A stretch of 64,000 nt of DNA from Geothrix campi (GTDB taxonomy: Bacteria > Acidobacteriota > Holophagae > Holophagales > Holophagaceae), in contig NZ_JANHMP010000001.1 of the NCBI RefSeq assembly GCF_024609265.1, positions 992,001 to 1,056,000 on the forward strand, read 5' to 3'. The notes beneath the pieces were generated by a model that was not told where the DNA came from, made no database searches, and was given only the letters and a program-made list of their open reading frames with translations. Below, piece by piece: positions 41,049-49,905 of this stretch; position 1 is the stretch's first letter, and every line of letters begins with the position of its first letter. The translations under genes were made by a program, and so were the position numbers.

Positions 41049-44000
41049 CGGGGGCGCCGCCTCGAGTCCAGGGCCCTGCCCCGCGCCCGTGCCTGGGCCG
41101 CGGCGGTAACGTCGCCGGTGGCTTCCCGGAATTGAGCCAGGGCCATCCAGAAGCCCGGGTCCACGGGCTTGAGCCGTGCCAGGGCGTTGGCAATGGCCTG
41201 ACCCGTCTCCCGGAGGGCTGGCGGCTGCGGTCGATGGTCCGTGCGCAGCATGAGGGCGATGTAGCGCAGTCGGATCGTGCCCGGCTCCACCGGATCTTCA
41301 GATCTGCTGTCCTGCTGGAGGGACACCGGGCCCGCCTCGTCCAGATAGGTGCCAGCCTCCTGGCCCTGCGCCATGGCCTGGGTCGCAGCCGAAAGGAGGA
41401 CATCCAGGAAAAACGGCGCCAGGGTTGAAAGGGGAACTTCGGCCCTCTGGGCCCGCCGGAACGCGGCTCGCGCCTGCTCGGCGACCCCTGAGGGATCCCC
41501 TCCTCTCTGAACCATGGCCCGGGCCTGGACGGCCCGTGCGATGAGAATGCCCCGATGAAGGCCCGTATGGCGTGGTTGGAGCTTCAGGCCAGCTTCATAG
41601 GCCCGGACGGCCTCGTCCACGTCAGCAGTAGGATCCTGACCGGCTGCCAACTCGGCCTTCGCCATGGCTTGAGCCACCCCACCCAGGTTTGCCTGGTAGT
41701 ACGCACCCTCAGGATGCGCCTCCGCCTCCACCCGGGCCATCTGGAGGTATGGCAGCGCCTCGGCGCGTCGGTACATGCCACTCAGGCGGGCATGGTCGAT
41801 CCAGGCCAGCAGAGCAGAATTGCGGATGTTCATCAGGACGATATGCCCGGGATCGAGGCGGAGGCCCCGGTCGGCGGCGGCCATCGCTTCCTGCAGGCGC
41901 TGCGTGGGATCTTCCCCCCGGCTCACCATGCGGAAGCCTTCCGTGCGCAGGACCGAAGCCTGGGCTGCAAAGGCCTCGACTTCGCCGGGATCCCGCCGCA
42001 GGGCCTCGTCCGCATCGGCCTTCGCCTGGGTCAGCCAAGCCCCGGGATCGATCTCTCGGAAGGTCAGATACCGTGCCATCTCCCCCCGGGCCCGGGCCCG
42101 CCAGGCCAGGGGCTCGGCGTCTGCAGGCTGGAGTTGGGCCCAGCGGTCGGCCACGGCCACCTGGGCGAGGACCGGAGCCTTGGGATCAGCCCCCGATTCC
42201 CAGCCCCGCGCCACGGCCTCCTGCCAACGCCGCATGTCCAGACTGAGGAGATCCACATCGCAAGGGGCCCGAAGCTCCGCCTGCGCGAGGATTCGGCCCG
42301 CCGTCTCCAGAGCGGGCTGGGCGACTTGCGCTTCCTGGGCGAAGCGCGCCTGGGTCAGCCAGGCCTCGGCCTCCAGGCGCAGGGCCTCGTAGAACCAGGG
42401 GGCCTGGATCTGGGCTTCCCGCGCCAGCCGGACAGCCTCCTGCGGCTGGCCTTCCATCAGCCTGAGCAGACCCGCCCGGAAGGCCGCAGGCTCCAGGCTG
42501 GCGCTGGCGCCGCGCCTCAGCCAGTCAGCCGCGGGCTCCCGCAAGGTCTCCTTCAGCTCGTCGAGCCGACGCTGTCTGAGCTCCGGATCGGGCAGGGCAG
42601 AGGCTTTGCCCAACTCGATCTGGTAGATCGCCGCCAGGGCCCGGCCTTCAGCGTGGGCCGCCTCCGGTGTCCGGAAGCCCAGCGCCCAGGCCCGCTCCAG
42701 CTGGGTTCGGGCCCCGGACGGATCGTCCAGGGCCAGGTGCGCCCGCCCCAGCGCGTAGGCGCCCGGCGCCGCAGCCAGCGGGCCGGCGGCCTGGACCTCC
42801 TGGGAGAGGGCCTCCACCCGAGCCCGTAGATCCGCCTGATCCTGCGTCAGATCCCGCGCCGGCTGGATACGCAGGTACCTGCCCAGGGCCTCGATGCGCT
42901 CGGCGGCCTGGGCGAAGCGCTGGGCGTGGGCGGCCTGGACCTGGGCCCGCAGCCGTTCGCGCACGGCGAACCCGCCGAAGACCGCGATGGAAAGGCAGAC
43001 CGCGGCCGATGCCGTCACCAGGGCCTTGTGCTTCCGCGCCCAGTGGACCATCCGCTCCACCGGCGTGGCCGCACGGGCCTGGATGGGTTCCCCGTCCAGG
43101 ATGCGTTGGAGGTCCTCCCCCAGCGCCCGGGCCGTGGCGTACCGGCGGCGCGGATCCTTCTGGAGGCAGGTGAGCACCACGGTATCGAGATCGGCCGGGA
43201 TCGTGGGCACCCGGGTCCGGACGGGCACGGGGTCGTCCTTCACGATCCGCGTCATGCACTCGAGTCCTTCCCCCCCGAAGGGCGGATCCCCGGTCAGCAG
43301 CTCGTAGAGGGTGGCGCCCAGGGAATAGACATCCGACCGGCGGTCCAGCAGGGCCGTGTTCCCCCGCGCCTGCTCGGGAGACATGTAGCTGACGGTGCCC
43401 ATCACCTGGCCGGTTTCCGTGAAGCGCCCCCCCTCGGTGCCCCGAGCAAGCCCGAAATCGAGCACGCAGGCCCGGGTGGACCCGTCCTCCAATCGCTCCA
43501 CCATGAGGTTGGCGGGGTTCAGGTCCCGGTGGATGAGGCCCACGCGGTGGGCCGCGTGAACGCCTTCGCAGACCTCCGTCAGCAGGCGGAGCAGCGCCTC
43601 CAACGACATCGCGGGCGCGGCCTTCAGCAAGGTCTCCCCGGCGATGAACTGCATGACGATGTAGGGCTGCCCGCGCCACTCACCAACTTCATGCACCCGG
43701 CAGACGTTCGGGTGGTCGACCCGGGCCTGGAGCTGGGCTTCCTGGATGAAGCGTCGGATGAGGACCGGGTCGTCCCGCCGGAGGAGCTTCAGGGCCACGG
43801 TCCGGCGGAGGCGGGAGTCCGTGGCCCGGAACACGCGGCCCATGCCGCCTTCGCCAAGGAGCTCGAGGGTTTCGAAGCGGCCCCAGCGTTCCAGGGTCTT
43901 GGCACGGAAGATCCCGCTGTGCCGGAGTCCGGTGGCGGGGAAGGCCGCCTCCAGGGCGGATGGCGAGGGATCTCCCAGGGGGGCCAACTCAGTGGCTGCT

Positions 44001-44218
44001 CCGTCCGAGGCCGCGTGCGCCTGCGCCGTGATCTCCACGGACCAGTGGTTCGCCTCGACGGCCTCCAGATCGGCCAGTTCCTGCTCCAGCATCCGGCGGT
44101 CCCCACCATCCAGGCGCCCCAAGGCCACCAGGTCATCCAGGTGGCCGCTGATGTCACCGGGCTCGAGCAGGCCTCGGGCCACGGCCAAGGCCAGCACCCG
44201 CTCCTCAGCGGTCGCCAT
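41045..44218 (-). CDS. Membrane-anchored Ser/Thr protein kinase with large TPR-like C-terminus
   Basis: A 1057-residue protein. Residues 115-375 are a Hanks-type kinase: glycine loop LLGEGGMGRVF, Lys144 in VALKLL, HRD at 230-232, DFG at 254-256 and SPEQA at 280-284. The catalytic loop reads HRDLNPAN, so the usual lysine two residues after Asp232 is Asn234. A transmembrane helix lies at 398-419. The remaining 640 residues are helical repeats rich in Ala, Arg and Leu, like TPR arrays, and would face the periplasm. An N-terminal 110-residue segment precedes the kinase. The likely role is signalling from the envelope; targets are unknown. Confidence 0.88.
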   Translation of the reverse strand: MATAEERVLALAVARGLLEPGDISGHLDDLVALGRLDGGDRRMLEQELADLEAVEANHWSVEITAQAHAASDGAATELAPLGDPSPSALEAAFPATGLRHSGIFRAKTLERWGRFETLELLGEGGMGRVFRATDSRLRRTVALKLLRRDDPVLIRRFIQEAQLQARVDHPNVCRVHEVGEWRGQPYIVMQFIAGETLLKAAPAMSLEALLRLLTEVCEGVHAAHRVGLIHRDLNPANLMVERLEDGSTRACVLDFGLARGTEGGRFTETGQVMGTVSYMSPEQARGNTALLDRRSDVYSLGATLYELLTGDPPFGGEGLECMTRIVKDDPVPVRTRVPTIPADLDTVVLTCLQKDPRRRYATARALGEDLQRILDGEPIQARAATPVERMVHWARKHKALVTASAAVCLSIAVFGGFAVRERLRAQVQAAHAQRFAQAAERIEALGRYLRIQPARDLTQDQADLRARVEALSQEVQAAGPLAAAPGAYALGRAHLALDDPSGARTQLERAWALGFRTPEAAHAEGRALAAIYQIELGKASALPDPELRQRRLDELKETLREPAADWLRRGASASLEPAAFRAGLLRLMEGQPQEAVRLAREAQIQAPWFYEALRLEAEAWLTQARFAQEAQVAQPALETAGRILAQAELRAPCDVDLLSLDMRRWQEAVARGWESGADPKAPVLAQVAVADRWAQLQPADAEPLAWRARARGEMARYLTFREIDPGAWLTQAKADADEALRRDPGEVEAFAAQASVLRTEGFRMVSRGEDPTQRLQEAMAAADRGLRLDPGHIVLMNIRNSALLAWIDHARLSGMYRRAEALPYLQMARVEAEAHPEGAYYQANLGGVAQAMAKAELAAGQDPTADVDEAVRAYEAGLKLQPRHTGLHRGILIARAVQARAMVQRGGDPSGVAEQARAAFRRAQRAEVPLSTLAPFFLDVLLSAATQAMAQGQEAGTYLDEAGPVSLQQDSRSEDPVEPGTIRLRYIALMLRTDHRPQPPALRETGQAIANALARLKPVDPGFWMALAQFREATGDVTAAAQARARGRALDSRRRPR

Positions 44219-44512
44219 GGCTGCCGTTCCGCACGATTCCGCTCCTCGATGAACCGTTCATGGTGCCCCCTTTGGGGTTGCAGGTGAAGCACTTCCCGAG
44301 TTGACCAAGGCGGGGGCGGGGGTCAGACTGGCCATGGCCCTGGCGCCGGAAAGGAGGTTCGATGGGACGACAATCCGACCTTTCCGAACCTCCGTCGTGT
44401 TGCGCCGCCCGCTGAGGCGGCCATCACCTGTTCTTCCGGCTCCCCCGAATCCGCCCCCTGAACGGGATGGCGGCGCGCCCCACAGCGCCCCATCCGCTCC
44501 TCCGGACCGGCC
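44219..44512. promoter_or_regulatory. Divergent gap between kinase and importer genes
   Basis: This 294-base gap must hold the promoters for the kinase (minus) and the permease-ATPase-porin cassette (plus). I see no strong -35/-10 pair, hairpin or repeat in it. Confidence 0.35.
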
Positions 44513-46261
44513 ATGATCCACCGCTTCCTCGACACCGTCTGGGGCCAGGCGATGAACCTGCTGACGGCGCCCATTCGGCACCGCCGCTGGATCGACCTGC
44601 TCGTGCTCGCGGCCCTGGTGGGCACGCTGGCGGCGCTCTGGCTGGTGGGGAAGGAATGGACCGCCGTCCAGCGGCCCACGGTGGAGATCGCCCTCAGCGC
44701 CTGGGCCCTGCCCAAGTACCTCCTGCTGTCCCTGATCCGGGCCATCGCCGCCTACGTCGTATCGCTGGCCTTCACGCTGGTAGTGGCCTACTGGGCCGCC
44801 AAGGACCCGCGGGCCGAGCGGGTGCTGGTGCCCATCCTCGACATCCTCCAGAGCGTGCCGCTGCTGGCCTTCCTGCCGCCAGTGCTGCTGCTCATGCTCA
44901 CCCTCTTCCCCCGCAGCAACATCGGGCTGGAGCTGTCGGCGATCCTGCTCATCGTCACCTGCCAGGCCTGGAACATGGCCTTCAGCTTCTATCAGTCGCT
45001 GAAGACCCTGCCCAAGGAGCTGGAGGAGACCTCCAGCCTCTACGGCTTCACCTGGCTCCAGAAGCTCCGCTGGGTCGAAATCCCCTTCGCCACGCCGGGC
45101 CTGGTCTGGAACTCCATGGTCAGCGTGGCGAACAGCTGGTTCTTCCTCATGTCCGCCGAGGCTTTCCACGCGGGCAACAAGAACTTCCAGCTCCCGGGCC
45201 TGGGTTCCTACATGAATACCGCGGTGGAGCAGGGGAGCACCCGCGCCCAGATCTACGCCATCCTCACCATGCTGGTGCTGGTGATCCTGCTGGACCAGTT
45301 GGTCTGGCGCCCCGTGGTCGCGTGGTCCCAACGTTTCCAGGTCGACGAGGGCGGCGAGGTGGACCCCGGCGAGAACTGGCTGCTCCGCCTGTTCCGCCGC
45401 TCCCGGCTCCTGAAGTGGCTGGAACGCCGCCGCAACCAGCGCCTGCACCAGCGGACCCCGCGCCCGGCCTTCATCCGGAAGGCCCACGAGGAGTTCCAGC
45501 GGCCCGGGCGGCTGGGCTCATGGGTGGCCACCTCGGCCATGGTGGGAATCCTGGCGCTGCTTTCGCTGGGAGCGTTCTCCGTCGTGCGGCTGCTGGCCGA
45601 GGTGAGTGGCGCGAAGTGGCTGGTCCTGCTCAAGGCCGGCGGGGCCTCCCTGTCGCGGGTGCTCCTCTCCACGTTCCTGGCCACCCTCTGGACCCTGCCC
45701 GTGGGCCTGTGGATCGGCATGTCGCCGAAGTGGTCCCGGCGCCTCCAATCCGTGGTGCAGGTGGCGGCCTCCTTCCCCTCCTCCCTGATCTTCGCGTCGC
45801 TGATCCTGGTGTTCAGCTCCCTGGGCATCGGCCTGGGTGTGAGTTGCGTGCTCCTGATGGTGCTGTCCACCCAGTGGTACCTGCTCTTCAACATCATCGC
45901 GGGGGCCCAGGCCATTCCCGCGGACCTTCGCGAGGCCGCCACGGCCTATCGGATGTCGCTGTGGAAGCGCTGCTGGAACCTCTACTTCCCGGCGGTGTTC
46001 CCCTTCCTCGTCACCGGTTGGGTGACCGCTACCGGCGGGGCCTGGAACGCGAGCATCATCACGGAGATCGTCACCACCAGGCAGCACACGCTCCGGACCT
46101 TCGGCCTGGGCGCCGAGGTGGTGCTGGCCACGGAACAAGGTTCCATGCCCCACCTGGCGGCCAGCGCCCTGCTCATGGCGGCCCTGGTCGTCCTCTTCAA
46201 CCGTCTCGTCTGGGTGCCCCTCTATCGCCTGGCCGAGACCCGCTACGCACTCAACCGCTGA
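44513..46261 (+). CDS. ABC transporter permease, two fused NitT/TauT-type domains
   Basis: A 582-residue inner-membrane protein with two BPD_transp_1 domains in one chain. Each has an EAA loop: LPKELEETSSLYGFTWLQKLRWVEIPFATPG is reflected in the first half and IPADLREAATAYRMSLW in the second. Usually two copies of a single-domain permease pair up; here one chain supplies both halves. A charged cytoplasmic linker (about 285-330) joins them. The family imports nitrate, sulfonates, thiamine precursors, metals or similar ligands with a periplasmic binding protein, but no such gene is adjacent. The ATPase gene follows after seven bases. Confidence 0.9.
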   Translation: MIHRFLDTVWGQAMNLLTAPIRHRRWIDLLVLAALVGTLAALWLVGKEWTAVQRPTVEIALSAWALPKYLLLSLIRAIAAYVVSLAFTLVVAYWAAKDPRAERVLVPILDILQSVPLLAFLPPVLLLMLTLFPRSNIGLELSAILLIVTCQAWNMAFSFYQSLKTLPKELEETSSLYGFTWLQKLRWVEIPFATPGLVWNSMVSVANSWFFLMSAEAFHAGNKNFQLPGLGSYMNTAVEQGSTRAQIYAILTMLVLVILLDQLVWRPVVAWSQRFQVDEGGEVDPGENWLLRLFRRSRLLKWLERRRNQRLHQRTPRPAFIRKAHEEFQRPGRLGSWVATSAMVGILALLSLGAFSVVRLLAEVSGAKWLVLLKAGGASLSRVLLSTFLATLWTLPVGLWIGMSPKWSRRLQSVVQVAASFPSSLIFASLILVFSSLGIGLGVSCVLLMVLSTQWYLLFNIIAGAQAIPADLREAATAYRMSLWKRCWNLYFPAVFPFLVTGWVTATGGAWNASIITEIVTTRQHTLRTFGLGAEVVLATEQGSMPHLAASALLMAALVVLFNRLVWVPLYRLAETRYALNR

Positions 46262-46268
46262 GGTGGAC

Positions 46269-47567
46269 ATGCAGCAGCCCCACACCTCCCCCATCTGCGA
46301 ACTCCGCGGCGTCCAGATGCGCTTCCCCGGGCCCCGGGGTGGCGTCCAGCGCGTGCTTGAGGACATCCGCCTCGAGGTGCGCCCGGACGAGATCCTCTGC
46401 CTCATCGGCCCCAATGGCTCCGGCAAGTCCACCCTCCTGCGATTGCTCGCGGGCCTGATGCCCCCCACCCAGGGCGAGGTCCGCCACCACGGCGAGAAGC
46501 TCGATGGCCTGAATCCCGGCGTTGCCATGGTGTTCCAGAGCTTCGCCCTCTACCCCTGGATGACCGTGGAGGAGAATGTCCGCGTGGTTCTGCGCGCCCG
46601 GGACCTGCCCGAGGGTGAAGTCCGCGAGCGGGCCCATCAGGCCATCCGCAAGGTCGGCCTCGAGGGCTTCGAGGAGGCTTTCCCCCGGGAACTTTCCCGG
46701 GGCACCAAGCAGCGCGTGGGCGTGGCCCGGGCCCTGGCCGTGGACCCTGAGATCCTGGTCATGGACGAGCCCTTCAGCCAAGTGGACGCCCTCACCGCGG
46801 AGGCGCTGCGGGCCGAGATCATCGACATCTGGGCGGACAAGGAACGCAACCCCTCGGCCATCGTGATGGTGAGCCAGTCCATCCGCGAAGCCCTGCTCAT
46901 GGCCGACCGCGTGGCCCTGCTCTCCGGCAGTCCGGGCACGTTGCGGACCATCGTGGACGTGCCCATGGCCCGGCCCCGCGACAGCCGCTCTCCGGAATTC
47001 ATGAAGCTGGTCGATCACCTCCACGACATCTTCACCAGCGCCGAATTGCCCGATGTCCAGATCACCACCCCCATCCCCAGCGCCGCCCCCCAGGAGGACC
47101 AGGTGGAGCCCCTGCCCATGGCCCAGAGCGGCGACATCCTGGGTCTGCTGGAGTTCCTCGACGCTCAGGGGGGCACCAGCGACCTCTTCCAGGTGGCCTC
47201 GCATACCCATGTCGCCTTCGAGAAGGTGCTCACCACCGTGAAAGCCGCGGAAATGCTGGACCTGGTGGACACCCCCAAGCGTGGCGTTCTGCTCACGCCC
47301 CTGGGCAAGCGCTTCGTGAACGCGAACATGGACGATCGCAAGGATCTGTGGCGGGCTCAGCTCCTGGAGCTGCGGCTCTTCCGCGTCGTGCAGGAAATGA
47401 TGCGCCTCGAGGACGGCGAGCTGTCCGAGGAGATCCTCCTCCAGGAACTGGCCACGCGACTGCCCATGGAGGACCCGGAGAAGACCTTCGAGACCCTTGT
47501 GGCCTGGGGCCGTTTCGGGGAACTCTTCGCCTACCGCGAGGAACGCGGCGTCCTCACGCCGGAGTAG
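46269..47567 (+). CDS. NitT/TauT-type ABC ATPase with C-terminal AAA-associated domain, degenerate motifs
   Basis: A 432-residue protein. Walker A (GPNGSGKST, 47-55), Q-loop (Gln90) and Walker B (LVMDEP, 164-168) are normal. The signature reads LSRGT (142-146), not LSGGQ or LSGGM, and the H-loop histidine is Gln203 (MVSQSIREA). Residues 285-432 match the AAA-associated C-terminal domain found in some NitT/TauT ATPases. I prefer ATG 46269, with AGGTGG upstream, to a GTG two codons earlier. It lies between the fused permease and the porin. The changed motifs may slow ATP turnover. Confidence 0.88.
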   Translation: MQQPHTSPICELRGVQMRFPGPRGGVQRVLEDIRLEVRPDEILCLIGPNGSGKSTLLRLLAGLMPPTQGEVRHHGEKLDGLNPGVAMVFQSFALYPWMTVEENVRVVLRARDLPEGEVRERAHQAIRKVGLEGFEEAFPRELSRGTKQRVGVARALAVDPEILVMDEPFSQVDALTAEALRAEIIDIWADKERNPSAIVMVSQSIREALLMADRVALLSGSPGTLRTIVDVPMARPRDSRSPEFMKLVDHLHDIFTSAELPDVQITTPIPSAAPQEDQVEPLPMAQSGDILGLLEFLDAQGGTSDLFQVASHTHVAFEKVLTTVKAAEMLDLVDTPKRGVLLTPLGKRFVNANMDDRKDLWRAQLLELRLFRVVQEMMRLEDGELSEEILLQELATRLPMEDPEKTFETLVAWGRFGELFAYREERGVLTPE

Positions 47568-47620
47568 CCGGGCCCGCCCCCACGACCTGCCACCCAACCT
47601 GAGTCCGATCGGATCGCGCC

Positions 47621-48931
47621 ATGACGAAGCGCCTACTCTTCCTTGCCTGCTTCTGCCTGCCCATCGCCCTGGCGGCCCAGGGTCCGGAGGCTCCCACCCC
47701 GGATCCCTGGTCCCTCCACGGTCAGCTCACCTACCAGCTCCAGGGCCACGGCGGGTTCACCTCTCCCTACGCGGGCGACAACAGCCTCCAGGACCGCCGC
47801 GAGGTCCGGGGATCCTTCACGACCACCTTCTTCGCCGGTCGCCGGCTGTGGGAGGGCGCCGAGCTCTATGCCAACGCCGAGGCCTTCGCGGGAGCTGGGG
47901 TCAGCCGGGTTCTGGGCCTCGCCGCACCTCCGAACGGGGCAACCTATCGCGTGGACAGCACCACGCTCAAGGTGGGCCTGGCCCGGCTCTTCCTGCGCCA
48001 GACCTGGAACCTGGAGAGCGCCACCGAGGCCGTGGCAGACGGCCCCAACCAGGTGGCCACCCACCAGAGCCACCACCGCGTGGTACTCACAGTCGGCAAG
48101 CTGTCGGGAACGGATATCTTCGATGCCAACACCTACAGCCATGACGCCCGCACCCAGTTCAACAACTGGAGCCTCTGGGCCCACGCAGCCTGGGACTACC
48201 CGGCGGATACCCGCGGCTACACCTGGGGCGTGGCCCTGGAGTGGATCCACGACGACTGGGCCCTGCGGGCTGGGTCCCTCATGGAGCCGAAGGAGGCAAA
48301 CCAGCTGGAGCTGGACCACGACGTCCGCCACGCGCACGGTGAGGTGATCGAGCTGGAGCACGATCACGAGCTTGGCGGCCAGAAGGGCGCCCTGCGCCTG
48401 CTCGCCTTCGAGAACCACGCCCGCATGGGGTCGTACCGGAAGGCCATCGACCTCATGCCCGCCTCCCCTGACGTGACGACCACCCGCGCTTCGGGCCGCG
48501 CCAAGCATGGGTTCGGCCTCAATGCCGAGCAGGCCGTCACCCCGGACCTGGGCCTGTTCCTCCGGGCAGGCTGGAATGACGGGAAGACGGAATCCTGGGC
48601 CTTCACCGAAGTGGAGCGGACTCTGTCCATGGGCCTGTCCGCCAGTGGCAGGGCCTGGGGCCGCAGTGGTGACCGGGTCGGCCTCGGTTTCGCGGCCAAC
48701 GGATTGAACCGGGACCACCGCGACTATCTGGCGGCCGGAGGGTACGGCTTCATGGTGGGCGACGGTCGTCTGGCCTACTCGGCCGAGCGCGTGGTGGATG
48801 CCTACTACGCCCTGGCCTTCGGGTCCTTCGGCAGCTTCAGCCTTGAGGCCCAACGGTTCGAGCACCTCGCCTTCAACCGCGACCGGGGCCCGGCCACCAT
48901 CTATGGCCTGCGCCTCCATCTGCAGCTCTGA
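47621..48931 (+). CDS. OprB-family outer-membrane porin
   Basis: A 436-residue exported beta-barrel protein. The signal peptide ends LAAQG. The OprB-type segment GKLSGTDIFDANTYSHDART, followed by NNWSLWAHAAWDYPADTRGY, is clear, and the chain ends in an aromatic-poor LHLQL. Family members pass sugars or other solutes. An unusual surface-like segment at about residues 229-250 is packed with His, Asp and Glu. It follows the ATPase gene by 53 bases, so a porin, fused permease and ATPase make one cassette. The transported solute is unknown; a metal complex is possible. Confidence 0.87.
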   Translation: MTKRLLFLACFCLPIALAAQGPEAPTPDPWSLHGQLTYQLQGHGGFTSPYAGDNSLQDRREVRGSFTTTFFAGRRLWEGAELYANAEAFAGAGVSRVLGLAAPPNGATYRVDSTTLKVGLARLFLRQTWNLESATEAVADGPNQVATHQSHHRVVLTVGKLSGTDIFDANTYSHDARTQFNNWSLWAHAAWDYPADTRGYTWGVALEWIHDDWALRAGSLMEPKEANQLELDHDVRHAHGEVIELEHDHELGGQKGALRLLAFENHARMGSYRKAIDLMPASPDVTTTRASGRAKHGFGLNAEQAVTPDLGLFLRAGWNDGKTESWAFTEVERTLSMGLSASGRAWGRSGDRVGLGFAANGLNRDHRDYLAAGGYGFMVGDGRLAYSAERVVDAYYALAFGSFGSFSLEAQRFEHLAFNRDRGPATIYGLRLHLQL

Positions 48932-48953
48932 CCAGAGACGACAGCCCCGGAGA

Positions 48954-49856
48954 TTACATCTCCCCGGGGGTCGCCACCGGCGGCGCAAAAGCGCAGGCGG
49001 CGATGCCCGCCAGCACCAGGAGGGTGCCCAGCCCCTGCATGGGCCGCACGGATTCGCCCAGGAGCAGCCAGCCCAGGATGACCGTGGCCACGGGTTGGGT
49101 CATGAGGCCCATGGCGCCCACGTTCGTGGACACATGGCCCATGCCCCAGGTGATGAGCCACCAGGCCACCACCTGCACGCCCAGGCCCAGCCCGGCCAGG
49201 GCCCACCAGGCGCGGGCGGGATAGCCGCTGAACGTCTCGCCCTGGATGAGCCCCAGGGCACCGAAGCCCACCGTGCAGCAGAGCACCACCCAGAACAGGG
49301 CCTCCGGGGCGCTGAGTTCCTGACGCGCCCGGCCGAGCACCAGCGTGAAGGCCCCATAGGCCAGGGAGGCCAGGGCCCCCAGCAGCTCACCCAGCCCCGT
49401 GCCCCAACGGGCGCCCTTGGCCAGGCCCAGCACCAGAGCCCCGGCCAGGGCGAGGAGCACGCCCAGCCAGAAGCGGCGCCGCAACCGGGCGCCCATCCAC
49501 ACCACGGAGACCACCGCCACCCAGATGGGCGCCAGTGTGACCAGCAGCGTGGCGTTGGCGGCGCTCGTGTGATGGAGGGCCGAGTGCCACATCCACAGGT
49601 CGCCCACGAAGCAGAGACCGGCCACGCCGGCCCAGAGCCGGGCCCGCCCGATGTGCGGCCGCGCCGTCCCCCGGGCCCGCCAGGCCAGCCAGGCCACGGG
49701 TGGCAGCGCGATGGCCATGCGGTAGAAGCCCACCGCCAGCGGCCCCGCGGGGGTGGCCCAGCGCACCAGCATGGCCGCGAACCCCAGGAGCGAAGCCCCG
49801 AGGATCAGGGCCGCCAGGCCTCTCGGATCCGGCGTCCCCGCCCGCGTCCCATCCAT
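48954..49856 (-). CDS. EamA/DMT superfamily permease
   Basis: A 300-residue inner-membrane protein with ten predicted helices in two EamA repeats (LAALILGASLLGFAAMLVRWA at the start; PVATVILGWLLLGE near the end). It differs clearly from the EamA protein at 31233-32120. It probably exports a small metabolite. The ATG at 49856 begins a hydrophilic 15-residue start typical for the family; a longer open frame has no support. It is the last gene of a minus-strand group with dacB. Confidence 0.87.
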   Translation of the reverse strand: MDGTRAGTPDPRGLAALILGASLLGFAAMLVRWATPAGPLAVGFYRMAIALPPVAWLAWRARGTARPHIGRARLWAGVAGLCFVGDLWMWHSALHHTSAANATLLVTLAPIWVAVVSVVWMGARLRRRFWLGVLLALAGALVLGLAKGARWGTGLGELLGALASLAYGAFTLVLGRARQELSAPEALFWVVLCCTVGFGALGLIQGETFSGYPARAWWALAGLGLGVQVVAWWLITWGMGHVSTNVGAMGLMTQPVATVILGWLLLGESVRPMQGLGTLLVLAGIAACAFAPPVATPGEM

Positions 49857-49905
49857 GGCTCCAGCATCACCGCCGGATGCCTGAGGGCGCAAGGGCTGAA
49901 GGAAC

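Noticed and set aside
48944-48968. Hairpin between the porin gene and the convergent EamA gene
   Set aside because: The stem is bulged and has no T-run, so it was not called a terminator.
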